Assembly (NCBI GenBank): GCA_020632795.1
Contig: JACKEV010000011.1
Location: 124,001-188,000, forward strand
DNA: 64,000 nucleotides
Origin: Alphaproteobacteria bacterium
Lineage (GTDB): Bacteria > Myxococcota_A > UBA796 > CAJQPC01
Reading direction: 5' to 3'
In this document: positions 47,401-56,918 of the stretch, in pieces
How positions within the stretch are numbered: the stretch's first letter is position 1
Layout: each line of letters opens with the position of its first letter
Position numbers and translations under genes: made by a program
The notes under the pieces: model-generated
Told to the model about the DNA's origin: nothing
The model's input: only the letters and a program-made list of their open reading frames with translations
The model's database searches: none

Positions 47401-47899
47401 CGACCGGGGCCGCGGACAGGGCCCAGGGGTCGGAGACGTCGACAAACTGGAGATCGTCGAAGCCCACCCGGGTGCGGGCGTCCTCGGTGTAGCGCCCGGT
47501 GACCAGCAGCAGGTCCCGGGCGGGCACCAGGTCCATGTACCCCACGAAGCGCGGCAGGGAGATCGCCGAGGCCGCCACGTCGCTCACCACGACCTCGCCG
47601 CCGTCCAGCGGGACCTGGGAGAGGTCGATGGCCAGCACCGAGCCGTCGGTGAAGTCCAGGTAGGGGTTGGCGTTGGTGACCAGCAGGGTGACCTGGCTGG
47701 GATCCGCCGGATCCGCCCGCCACTTGAGGTCCACGGGCCCCGAGAGGCAGGTCCCGATGCCGATGTCGCCGTAGTCGTAGATGCCCGCCGGGTAGTCCGC
47801 GCAGGCCCCGACGTCGGGCAGGGGCGAGGACTCCCGGCAGCCGCCGAGGGTGAGCAGCGCGACCAGCGTCACGGCAGGGAGGGAGGGTGTGTCGGTCAT
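44489..47899 (-). CDS. Large surface lipoprotein with two beta-propeller regions
   Basis: An 1136-residue protein with lipobox LGGC near 21. The first part (to about 225) has propeller-like strands. Residues 226-305 carry a copy of the module seen twice in the following gene (DADGSGSRVEIASLE, QDWTVAF). The middle (about 330-860) has at least four blades with a pattern like five-bladed glycosidase-type propellers: MYYSAYDGDTWTIGHAES, MLYAGTDGDTTSIGAAES, LWYTGSDSNTRSRVGRATS, LWYAGFDGESWNIGYAS. The C-terminus (950-1136) returns to YVTN-like blades (NLLFVTNFNDNTIGVYDL). No catalytic acid triad is evident, so binding rather than hydrolysis is more likely. Confidence 0.7.
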   Translation of the reverse strand: MTDTPSLPAVTLVALLTLGGCRESSPLPDVGACADYPAGIYDYGDIGIGTCLSGPVDLKWRADPADPSQVTLLVTNANPYLDFTDGSVLAIDLSQVPLDGGEVVVSDVAASAISLPRFVGYMDLVPARDLLLVTGRYTEDARTRVGFDDLQFVDVSDPWALSAAPVGPGGATTLQLMSDPAPLVYDPTSGYAFVTNLTSHTVSVVDALADPIDVVDAVPGSFVSAGRFFDADGSGSRVEIASLEVYDSTAVIDQDWTVAFAEGSYRLWLPEPGGVIRVQSQGASLWRDSGLGYDFTAADIDAAITGIADPQPFFAEGTQYMTWADASGDGIFLSEEGAFAGNWVHLAQIVAPRSGAWDAAIGGPMPVRDGGLTWLFYDGVNAQGRGGIGLAVGEADSYRRVSDLPVLTQANGAHDSVRAADPYVLFDTQADVWRMYYSAYDGDTWTIGHAESPDLVEWTADPEPVFSVDAQDVAAPVVVYGNGGFRMWTARGDGTGWTVGLATSVDGTRWVDEGDELDLDVTDVEPPGVGLFAQVSRTWGVRGDTLGPTGDETLAGNVEIIADRGVFFELSAGALLTPDTAPALAANGVQVDSFLSEAGLVYATVIDADGVPRVGLADWNDGAPVLREDALLEGQSGSFDANGVSHAVVFPVDGGYRMLYAGTDGDTTSIGAAESSDGVVWTTDHTVAFARGDSWDSIRMLPGSVVVEDDGSYTLWYTGSDSNTRSRVGRATSADGVSWTRVPGADDPWDFAPGAPGTFDDSAVRHPWVLSVDGTEHLWYAGFDGESWNIGYASRPVGESEWTRATAPWSGEVRAVLTGYDGNFDADQAYRPVVWKDDDGVFQALYTGQDGAVPRVGRASGLSPDRLYRAPLVPTAGDVVEFTTWLGDYDQETAISLKRQLEGYETNGEAISLMHLDEARGVVYVASKTANFIYVLDIRDDSTDSWRDANYLNIEAVLVANTDVGAIGFRGMIAPAGSDRLYALNDSPESIMAFDLTLLEDDDRTDVLPAAVVGWLPTSRAGALNAGRDAGATNSVALGPAQVVLRDNLLFVTNFNDNTIGVYDLRLGAYGALIHEIGPLGENPYSMAISPDGTLLAVADYVGELDGLRVSSSLSIVDIDPESPTWLEVVARIVNQ

Positions 47900-48004
47900 G
47901 GAGCGGGGAAGCCTATCGCGGAGTCGGGGACGCCGCACCCTGAGTGCAGCCCTGGCGGCATCCGTTCACAACGCGCGGGGCTTCGAAATCCGGAGATTGA
48001 AGGG

Positions 48005-50653
<2,649 letters not shown>

Positions 50654-50662
50654 GGGGCCTCT

Positions 50663-52732
50663 CTACTCGGTCGAGATGCAGGAGAAGTCGGCGACGGTGG
50701 CGAACAGCCCGGACACCGCGCACAGCAGGCCCAGGCGGGTCGCGCGCTGGGCGGGGTCCTCGGCCATCACCAGGACGTCGTCGAAGAAGCGGTCGACCGC
50801 GCCCTTGAGGCCGGCGAGGCGCTCCAGGGCGCTGGCGGCGTCCAGGGCGTCGACCTGCGCGCCCACGGTGTCAGCCAGGGCCTCGACCTGGCTGGCCAGG
50901 TCCCGCTCGGCGTCGTGCTCGAAGACCGCCGGATCGTACGCCGCGCTGTCGTGGCCGCGCGTGATGTTCATCACCCGCTTGAAGGTGATCATCAGGGGCT
51001 TGAAGTGGCCGTCCCGGGAGCGCTCGGTGAGGGCCTCGACGCGGGCGCGGAGCTGCACCACGTCGTCGCCGCCCGCGGAGAGCACCGCCTCGACGATGTC
51101 GGTGGCGTGCCCCGCCGCGTGCAGGGTGGCCCGCAGCCGCTCCACCACGAAGGTGAGGAGCTGCATGCGCACGTCCGCGCGCTCCCGGCGCAGCTCCACC
51201 TTGGAGCCGTCGCTGGACTCGAAGCCGGTCAGCGCGGCGTCGATGAGCTGGAGCAGCGGCAGGCGGTGGCCGTGGCCCAGCAGGATGGCGATGACGCCGT
51301 TGGCCGCGCGGCGCAGCCCCTGGGGGTCGGCAGAGCCCTTGGGCACCAGCCCGATGCCGAAGCAGCCTGCCAGGGTGTCCAGCCGGTCCGCGAGGGCGAC
51401 GGCCTGCCCCGCCGGGCTCTCGGGGAGGTCGTCCCCCGCGTAGCGCGGCAGGTAGTGCTCCTCGATGGCCAGGGCGACGGCGGGGTCGCGGCCCTCGTGC
51501 AGGGCGTAGAGGTGGCCCATGTGGCCCTGGAGCTTGGGGAACTCCCCGACCATCTGCGAGAGCAGGTCCGCCTTGCACAGCGCGCCGGCCTCGTAGGCGG
51601 CCACCAGCCCGGCCCCGAGCGGCGCGGCGAGCTGCTGGGCCAGGCCCGCGACCCGCTCCTGCTTGTCGGCCATCGTGCCCAGGCCGCGCACCCAGCGCAT
51701 CTTGGCCAGGCCGGCGCCGTGCTGCTCCAGGGTGAGCTTGCGGTCCTCGGCGTAGAAGAACTTCGCGTCGTGGAACCGCGCCGCGATGACCCGGGCGTTG
51801 CCGTCGGCGATGAGCGCAGCGTCGCCGTCCGGGTTGTTGGAGACGGGGAAGAACAGGTTGTGGAGCCGGCCGTCCTTGCGGCTGGGGAAGTAGCGCTGGT
51901 GGACCCGCATGGACTCCTCCAGCAGCCGCGCGGGCAGCTCCAGCAGGTCGGGCTCGAAGCGGCCCACCAGGGGCACGGGCCACTCGACCAGGTCGGTGAC
52001 CTCGTCGAGCAGGGCGTCGTCGATGGAGGCGGCGACCCCGCGCTCGGCGGCCAGGGCGTGCACCCCGTCGCGGATGAGGGCGCGGCGCGCGTCGCGGTCG
52101 GCGATGACCTTGCGCTCCCGGAGGGCGGCCACATAGTCGTCCGCGCCGCGCACCCGGGCGGGCCCCAGGGTGGCGCGGCGGTGGCCGACGACCGCGTCGG
52201 TGGTGGGCACCCCGGCGACCTCGGTCTCGATGAGCCGGCCGTCGTAGACGGCCACGATCTGGTGGAGCGGGCGGCCCCAGCGGGCCTTGCCCGAGCCCCA
52301 GCGCATCGACTTGCGGAAGGGCAGCCCCAGCACCACGGCCTCCAGGCCCTGGGCCACCAGATCGGCGGTCTTCTCGCCGCCCTCCTGGATGCGGGCCCCG
52401 ACGACCTGGCCCTTGGGGCCGTCGACGATCTCCAGCGCGTCCACCGGGATGCCCCGGCCCCGGGCGAAGCCCTCGGCCGCGCGGGTCCACGCGCCGTCCC
52501 GGCGGGCCGCCTGCAGCGGCGGTCCGGTGACCATGCGCTCGACCACCGGGCGGCCCTCGGCGAGGCCCTCGATGACCACGCAGAGGCGGCGGGGGGTGGA
52601 GAAGCGGCGGTCGGCCCCGGCCTCCACCCCCTCCAGCAGGCCGCGCAGGCCCGACGCCAGGGCGTCCAGGGCCGGCGCGATCATGGAGACGGGCAGCTCC
52701 TCGGAGCGCAGCTCGATCAGCAGGTCGGCCAT
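50663..52732 (-). CDS. glyS: Glycyl-tRNA synthetase, beta subunit
   Basis: A 689-residue beta subunit of the bacterial two-gene glycyl-tRNA synthetase, which binds tRNA-Gly and supports aminoacylation. Start MADLLIELRSEELPVSMI and the conserved HQRYFPSRKDGRLHNLFFPVSN and DRLDTLAGCFGIGLVPKGSADP tracts are present. The anticodon-binding C-terminus follows (about 570-689). ATG at 52732 overlaps the glyQ stop by one base, so both subunits are made in step. Confidence 0.96.
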   Translation of the reverse strand: MADLLIELRSEELPVSMIAPALDALASGLRGLLEGVEAGADRRFSTPRRLCVVIEGLAEGRPVVERMVTGPPLQAARRDGAWTRAAEGFARGRGIPVDALEIVDGPKGQVVGARIQEGGEKTADLVAQGLEAVVLGLPFRKSMRWGSGKARWGRPLHQIVAVYDGRLIETEVAGVPTTDAVVGHRRATLGPARVRGADDYVAALRERKVIADRDARRALIRDGVHALAAERGVAASIDDALLDEVTDLVEWPVPLVGRFEPDLLELPARLLEESMRVHQRYFPSRKDGRLHNLFFPVSNNPDGDAALIADGNARVIAARFHDAKFFYAEDRKLTLEQHGAGLAKMRWVRGLGTMADKQERVAGLAQQLAAPLGAGLVAAYEAGALCKADLLSQMVGEFPKLQGHMGHLYALHEGRDPAVALAIEEHYLPRYAGDDLPESPAGQAVALADRLDTLAGCFGIGLVPKGSADPQGLRRAANGVIAILLGHGHRLPLLQLIDAALTGFESSDGSKVELRRERADVRMQLLTFVVERLRATLHAAGHATDIVEAVLSAGGDDVVQLRARVEALTERSRDGHFKPLMITFKRVMNITRGHDSAAYDPAVFEHDAERDLASQVEALADTVGAQVDALDAASALERLAGLKGAVDRFFDDVLVMAEDPAQRATRLGLLCAVSGLFATVADFSCISTE

Positions 52733-53583
52733 CAGGCACCTCCCTCGGTGTTCCCCAGCCAGGCGTCCGCGCAGGCGCAGGCCAGGTCCCGGATGCGCTT
52801 GATGTACTGGGCCCGCTCGGCGACCGAGATGGCCCCCCGGGCGTCCAGCAGGTTGAAGAGGTGGCTGGCCTTGCAGCACTGGTCGTAGGCCGGCAGGGCC
52901 AGGCCGTGGCCCACCAGGGCGCGGCACTCGTCGAAAGCATGGTTGAAGGCCGAGAAGAGCTTATCGATGTCGGCGTGCACGAAGTTGTAGGCCGACTGCT
53001 CCTTCTCGTTCCGCAGGAACACGTCGCCGTAGCGGATGCCCTTGACCCACTCGAGGTCGTAGACGTTGTTCACGCCCTGGAGGTACATCGCGACGCGCTC
53101 CAGGCCGTAGGTCAGCTCGACGGAGATGGGGTCGAGGTCGTGGCCGCCGCACTGCTGGAAGTAGGTGAACTGGGTGACCTCCTGGCCGTCCAGCCACACC
53201 TCCCACCCCAGCCCCCATGCGCCCAGGGTGGGGCTCTCCCAGTCGTCCTCCACGAAGCGCACGTCGTGGCGGGACAGGTCGATGCCCATCGCGCCGAGGC
53301 TGCCCAGGTAGAGATCCTGGATCTCCAGCGGGCTGGGCTTGATGAGCACCTGGAGCTGGTAGTAGTGACCCAGGCGGTTGGGGTTCTCGCCGTAGCGGGC
53401 GTCGCCGGGGCGGCGGCAGGGCTGCACGTAGACGCAGCGCCAGGGCTCGGGGCCCAGCGCCCGCAGGAAGGTGGCTGGGTGGAAGGTCCCGGCGCCGACC
53501 TCGAGGTCCAGCGGCTGGAGCACCGCGCAGCCCAGATCCCCCCAGTATCTCTGGAGGGAGAGGATGAGATCCTGGAAGTACAT
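52732..53583 (-). CDS. glyQ: Glycyl-tRNA synthetase, alpha subunit
   Basis: A 283-residue class II synthetase subunit that activates glycine. Typical start MYFQDLILSLQRYWGDLGC, then PEPWRCVYVQPCRRPGDARYG and FTYFQQCGGHDLDPISVELTYGLERVAMYLQ, the motif 2 and 3 region. It leads the glyQ-glyS-ppdK operon. The presence of the alpha2-beta2 type, not the single-chain type, fits a proteobacterium-like lineage. Confidence 0.97.
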   Translation of the reverse strand: MYFQDLILSLQRYWGDLGCAVLQPLDLEVGAGTFHPATFLRALGPEPWRCVYVQPCRRPGDARYGENPNRLGHYYQLQVLIKPSPLEIQDLYLGSLGAMGIDLSRHDVRFVEDDWESPTLGAWGLGWEVWLDGQEVTQFTYFQQCGGHDLDPISVELTYGLERVAMYLQGVNNVYDLEWVKGIRYGDVFLRNEKEQSAYNFVHADIDKLFSAFNHAFDECRALVGHGLALPAYDQCCKASHLFNLLDARGAISVAERAQYIKRIRDLACACADAWLGNTEGGA

Positions 53584-53691
53584 TCACGCTCCGAGTGCTT
53601 CATCGCGCGCGCGCCGCAGGGCCGGGCGCAGCGCGCGACAGCCCGCGCCACGCCGCGCGGGGGCGGGTTGGTTAAGCCGCGCCCCCGAGGC

Positions 53692-53697
53692 TGTCAA
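53692..53697 (-). promoter_or_regulatory. Possible -35 box of the glyQ-glyS-ppdK promoter
   Basis: TTGACA on the minus strand, about 109 bases before the glyQ start. No convincing -10 is found 16-18 bases downstream (TTAACC/TAACCA is the best), so this is a weak call. Confidence 0.3.
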
Positions 53698-53727
53698 CGG
53701 GCCCGAACGAGGGTCCCAGAGACACGC

Positions 53728-53754
53728 GACCCCGGCGGGGTCACCGCCGGGGTC
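53728..53754. repeat. Perfect 11-bp inverted repeat upstream of glyQ
   Basis: GACCCCGGCGG and its complement CCGCCGGGGTC flank a 5-base loop (GGTCA). The 53584-53781 intergenic region otherwise holds only the -35-like box and the terminator of the small membrane protein gene. The stem could act as a second, U-less terminator or as an RNA stability element. Confidence 0.55.
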
Positions 53755-53760
53755 ACGCTG

Positions 53761-53784
53761 AAAAAGCAGCGCGGGGTGCGCTTA
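53761..53784 (-). terminator. Rho-independent terminator of the small membrane protein gene
   Basis: On the minus strand AGCGC-ACCCC-GCGCT is followed by GCTTTTT. The stem starts at the TAA stop codon of the gene and the T-run is at 53765-53761. The 5-bp stem is short but all GC-rich except one pair. Confidence 0.6.
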
Positions 53785-54057
53785 CTTGAACACGGCGTTC
53801 AGGAACTCGAGGCCGTTCTCCATCTCGCCGATGGACTGACCGCTCTGCAGCTTCTGGCCCAGGAGATAGGCGTCATAGGCCGTGATGATCGGGACGATGA
53901 AGCCGACGCCGACGCACGACAGAAGGAGGGTCGCCACGATGGAGATGATCCCCTTCTTCTGCTGACCCATCATGAGGTAGCCGACGCCACCGATCAGGAA
54001 GAAGTTGAGCAGCGCGGGGACGATCGGGTTGGTGTCGGGCTTGCTGATCTCACCCAT
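53782..54057 (-). CDS. Small two-helix membrane protein (TM2-like)
   Basis: A 91-residue protein with two hydrophobic helices (about 12-30 and 37-62). The first part, PIVPALLNFFLIGGVGYLMMGQQKKG, has the Asn/Gly/Gly-Gln-x-x-Lys-Gly pattern of TM2-like proteins, whose function is poorly known. A short amphipathic tail follows. ATG at 54057 has GGAGG 9 bases upstream and it ends in its own terminator, so it is likely transcribed singly. It is less GC-rich than its neighbours, and the 220-base region upstream is the most AT-rich stretch of the window. Confidence 0.8.
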   Translation of the reverse strand: MGEISKPDTNPIVPALLNFFLIGGVGYLMMGQQKKGIISIVATLLLSCVGVGFIVPIITAYDAYLLGQKLQSGQSIGEMENGLEFLNAVFK

Positions 54058-54247
54058 TTGGGAAGTCCTCCGGAGAGTATGGTTGGCCTTGAGCCGAGGC
54101 TGGTCGCGCTCGCGCCAGCGGGTTCTCTTTGACTCCGGGAGAAGCTACCGAGTCACAGGGATCCGCGCAAGCACACGCCAACGTTCGACCGCACGATTCC
54201 TGGACCCCGGTTTCAGCAGGTATCCGAAATTCAAAGGTAATACGCCA

Positions 54248-54263
54248 TCAGATCAAAATCTGA
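54248..54263. repeat. Short AT-rich hairpin after the second lipoprotein gene
   Basis: TCAGAT-CAAA-ATCTGA, a 6-bp stem with 4-base loop, 14 bases beyond the stop of the gene ending at 54278. On the minus strand it is not followed by a T-run, so it is at best a weak terminator for the long leftward operon. The rest of 54058-54277 shows no gene. Confidence 0.4.
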
Positions 54264-54277
54264 CGACCCCGCCAGTC

Positions 54278-54997
54278 TCAGAACCCGGGCAGCGGAACGT
54301 AGGCCGGGTAGATCGGGGCAACCCCACCGTCGGGCACATAGACCGAGAACCAGGTCTCGTAGTAGGGCGCCCCGTCGAGCAGGGTGCCGACCGCCAGGGT
54401 GACCGGCCCGGTGGGCCCGCCGAAGACCGCGAAGCGCCCGGTGTCGCCGGTCAGGGTGGCCTCGGGATCGTAGAGGCCGGTCTCGGCGTCGAGGTAGCAG
54501 GCGTCGGTCTCCACCCCGTCGCTGTCGTAGGCCACCGCCCAGGCGGTGGCGGCGAAGGGCCACTCCTCGCCGTCGCCCAGCTCGGCGCCGGGCACGTGCG
54601 CGCGCACCTCGCCCTCGATGAGGCCACCGCCCTCCCCCACCCCCGGGCAGCCAGCGAACGTGCCCTCCAGCTCGCCCAGGTCGTCGAGGGTGGCCATCCA
54701 GAGCACCCGGTCGGGCACCACCGCGTCCTCGATGCCCATCGTGCCACCGAAGGCGGTGGGCACGAAGCCCTCGGCGGACAGCTCGAAGAACACGGCCTGG
54801 CCGGCGCGGGCCTGGGCAGAGAAGGTGCCGTCGTCGCCGGTCTCGACGACGTCGGTCTCCTCGAGCGAGGCGTCCATCACCCGGACCGTGGCCCCGGCGA
54901 CCACGGTGGAGGCGCTGTGCCGGTCATCGAACACCGCGCCGGAGACCTGCACGAACTCGGGGATCTGCTGGCAGCCCATCAGGAGCAGCGCGATCAT
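54278..54997 (-). CDS. Putative lipoprotein with carboxypeptidase-regulatory-like domain
   Basis: A 239-residue lipoprotein: MIALLLMGC gives lipobox Cys9. Residues 16-75 (VSGAVFDDRHSASTVVAGATVRVMD, TGDDGTFSAQARAGQAVFFELSAEGF) look like a carboxypeptidase-regulatory / transthyretin-like fold, common in surface proteins. The remaining 160 residues are beta-rich with two Cys. ATG at 54997 overlaps the stop of a similar lipoprotein gene as ATGA. Function unknown. Confidence 0.7.
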   Translation of the reverse strand: MIALLLMGCQQIPEFVQVSGAVFDDRHSASTVVAGATVRVMDASLEETDVVETGDDGTFSAQARAGQAVFFELSAEGFVPTAFGGTMGIEDAVVPDRVLWMATLDDLGELEGTFAGCPGVGEGGGLIEGEVRAHVPGAELGDGEEWPFAATAWAVAYDSDGVETDACYLDAETGLYDPEATLTGDTGRFAVFGGPTGPVTLAVGTLLDGAPYYETWFSVYVPDGGVAPIYPAYVPLPGF

Positions 54998-55761
54998 TCG
55001 GGCCCCTCGAAGAACCACGGGGAGACGATCTCACCACCGTCGGTGAAATAGAGCGTGGTCGCGTCGTTGTTGTCGCCCTCGAAGCGCACCAGGACGGCCC
55101 CGGGGACGAGGTTGAAGGCGAAGAAGTGGTGGACCGGCGCGTCGTTGGTGCGCACCAGGGCGCCGGATTCGGGGTCCACGGCGTAGGCGTAGACGGTGGC
55201 CGGGCGGCCGGCGCCGTCCTCGACGTAGATCCGGTCGCCCCGGATGTCCTCGGGGACGGCGGGGCCGCCCCACAGGTGGACCACCGCGCCGTCCGCGAGG
55301 TCGAAGAGGTCGACCCGCTCCTGCTCGGCGATGGCCGCGAAGGTGTCGTCGGTCACGTCGCGGGGCCAGCCGAACACCCCCGCCCGCACCCCATCCCCCA
55401 GCGCAGCGGTGCCGGGGAAGAGGCCGTCGCCCGGCGGGCTCTCCCCCGCCCAGAGCGCCGGCCAGGCGTCCGCGCCGCCGTCGATGCGCATCAGGTAGGG
55501 GGTCTCCGGCGGCAGGGTGAGCTGCCAGTAGCCGGGGTAGGTGTCGGGGTAGATCTCCTCGCCCGCGGCGAGGACGGTCTCGCCATCGTCGGCGTCGTAG
55601 GCGGTGATCGAGGCGTCCTTGCCCGTGATGGTCGGCGCGTCCTCGCTGGGGAACGGCCCGTTGTAGATGTAGCCGGAGAGCGTGACCTCATCGGTGGGCG
55701 CGCGCACCTCGTAGAGGAACGGCCCGATGACCTCACAGCCTGCCAGGAGCCACAGCCACAT
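54994..55761 (-). CDS. Putative lipoprotein, partner of the following lipoprotein
   Basis: A 255-residue protein with lipobox LLAGC (Cys9) after a very short signal. An early Ig- or transthyretin-like segment (EVTLSGYIYNGPFPSEDAPTI, ASITAYDADDGE) and YPGYWQLTLPPETPYLMRIDGG suggest the same class of fold as the next gene, to which it is translationally coupled. No enzymatic motif is visible. The two may form a complex on the outer membrane. Confidence 0.7.
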   Translation of the reverse strand: MWLWLLAGCEVIGPFLYEVRAPTDEVTLSGYIYNGPFPSEDAPTITGKDASITAYDADDGETVLAAGEEIYPDTYPGYWQLTLPPETPYLMRIDGGADAWPALWAGESPPGDGLFPGTAALGDGVRAGVFGWPRDVTDDTFAAIAEQERVDLFDLADGAVVHLWGGPAVPEDIRGDRIYVEDGAGRPATVYAYAVDPESGALVRTNDAPVHHFFAFNLVPGAVLVRFEGDNNDATTLYFTDGGEIVSPWFFEGPE

Positions 55762-55794
55762 GCCCTCACCCTAACCCCGGGCCGCTCGGGGCTG

Positions 55795-56175
55795 CTACTC
55801 GACCGCCTCGGTCCACCGCTGGACGGCCCCGCCCGCGAACAACCCGCCCGACGCCACGAAGCGCGTGGTCAGCCACACCTCCGTCAGGGGCAGCCCCAGC
55901 GCGGCGGCGGTGGCCTCAGCGACCGCCTCCATGGCCCGAGCCACCCGCTCCGGCCCGCGATCCCGCAGGAGCAGCTCCACGAAGGCCACCCCCTCGGCCG
56001 GATCGTGGACCCCCCGCGGCCCGATGGCCTGGGCATCGAGGGCGGTGAAGGACACCCAGGTCCGGGCCCGAGGAACCCCTGCGGCCTGCTCCAACGCAGC
56101 CGGGACCGACGCCAGCAGCGCGTCGACGCGGTCGGGGTCCGAGGGGCGCAGCGCGCGCACGAAGACCACGGGCAT
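55795..56175 (-). CDS. Tautomerase-superfamily-like protein
   Basis: A 126-residue protein starting M-P-V-V, so that removal of Met would expose Pro as in 4-oxalocrotonate tautomerase/CHMI/MIF enzymes. The alternating pattern (AALEQAAGVPRARTWVSF, GVAFVELLLRDRG, AVAEATAAALGLPLTEVWLT) fits two beta-alpha-beta units. I do not see a specific subfamily motif, so substrate is open. It lies 3 bases after recO on the same strand. Confidence 0.6.
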   Translation of the reverse strand: MPVVFVRALRPSDPDRVDALLASVPAALEQAAGVPRARTWVSFTALDAQAIGPRGVHDPAEGVAFVELLLRDRGPERVARAMEAVAEATAAALGLPLTEVWLTTRFVASGGLFAGGAVQRWTEAVE

Positions 56176-56178
56176 GGC

Positions 56179-56916
56179 TCACTCCACGGAGGCCAGCAGC
56201 GCCCGGGACTTGAGGGTGCGCCCGGTGTGCCAGCAGAGGTGTTCGAAGAGGACCCAGCGGGAGCAGCCCGGGGGGTCCCGGTCCACCAGGTCGGCCAGGG
56301 GGGTGCGCAGGGCCTCCTCCAGCAGCCGGGCGTCCGCGGGGGTCAGCGGCTCTCCCCCGCCTCCGCAGGACTCGTGCATCACCCCGCCCGCGCTGACCCG
56401 ATAGACGATGGGGCCCTCCTCCAGAGGGCGGACGCAGCGCACGCAGCGGTCGAGGGAGGGGCGCAGGCCGGCGAAGGCCAGGGCCTTGGCCTCCAGCCCC
56501 ATGCGCATCAGCGGGCTGGTGGGCCCCGTGGCGGCGTCAAGCACCAGCAGCGCGACGTCCAACAGACCGAACAGGCGGGGCTCGGGGTGCTCCGCCCGAG
56601 CGACCGCGCCCACCAGCTCGCAGGCGTAGGCGGCGGTGGCCATCTTGACCAGGTCGTCCCGCACATGGGGCCGACCGTGGACCAGCTCCGCGGCGTCCAG
56701 GTGGTCGAGGTCCCCGCGACCGCGCCGCACCATCACCTGCAGCCGGTTGCCCAGGTCCAGCGAGCCGCCGAAGCGCTTGAGGGACTGACGGGCCCGGCGG
56801 GCCAGCGCGCTGACCCGCCCGCGGTTCGGGGTCAGCAGGTGGACGATGCGGTCGGCCTCGCCATAGTCGACGTGCCCGATGACGATGGCGTCGAGCTGGG
56901 CGGCGGGGCCGGGCAT
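56179..56916 (-). CDS. recO: DNA repair protein RecO
   Basis: A 245-residue mediator that helps load RecA on gapped DNA. The N-terminal OB fold (AIVIGHVDYGEADRIVHLLTPNRGRVSALARRARQSLKRFGGSLD) is highly typical. Residues 157-205 contain a likely zinc site (CVRC ... HESC). ATG at 56916 lies 2 bases after the mgtE stop. Confidence 0.93.
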   Translation of the reverse strand: MPGPAAQLDAIVIGHVDYGEADRIVHLLTPNRGRVSALARRARQSLKRFGGSLDLGNRLQVMVRRGRGDLDHLDAAELVHGRPHVRDDLVKMATAAYACELVGAVARAEHPEPRLFGLLDVALLVLDAATGPTSPLMRMGLEAKALAFAGLRPSLDRCVRCVRPLEEGPIVYRVSAGGVMHESCGGGGEPLTPADARLLEEALRTPLADLVDRDPPGCSRWVLFEHLCWHTGRTLKSRALLASVE

Positions 56917-56918
56917 GC

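Noticed and set aside
54058..54277. A possible small RNA or promoter in the most AT-rich intergenic stretch
   Set aside because: Only a short hairpin could be supported; no clear -35/-10 pair or RNA fold was found by eye.
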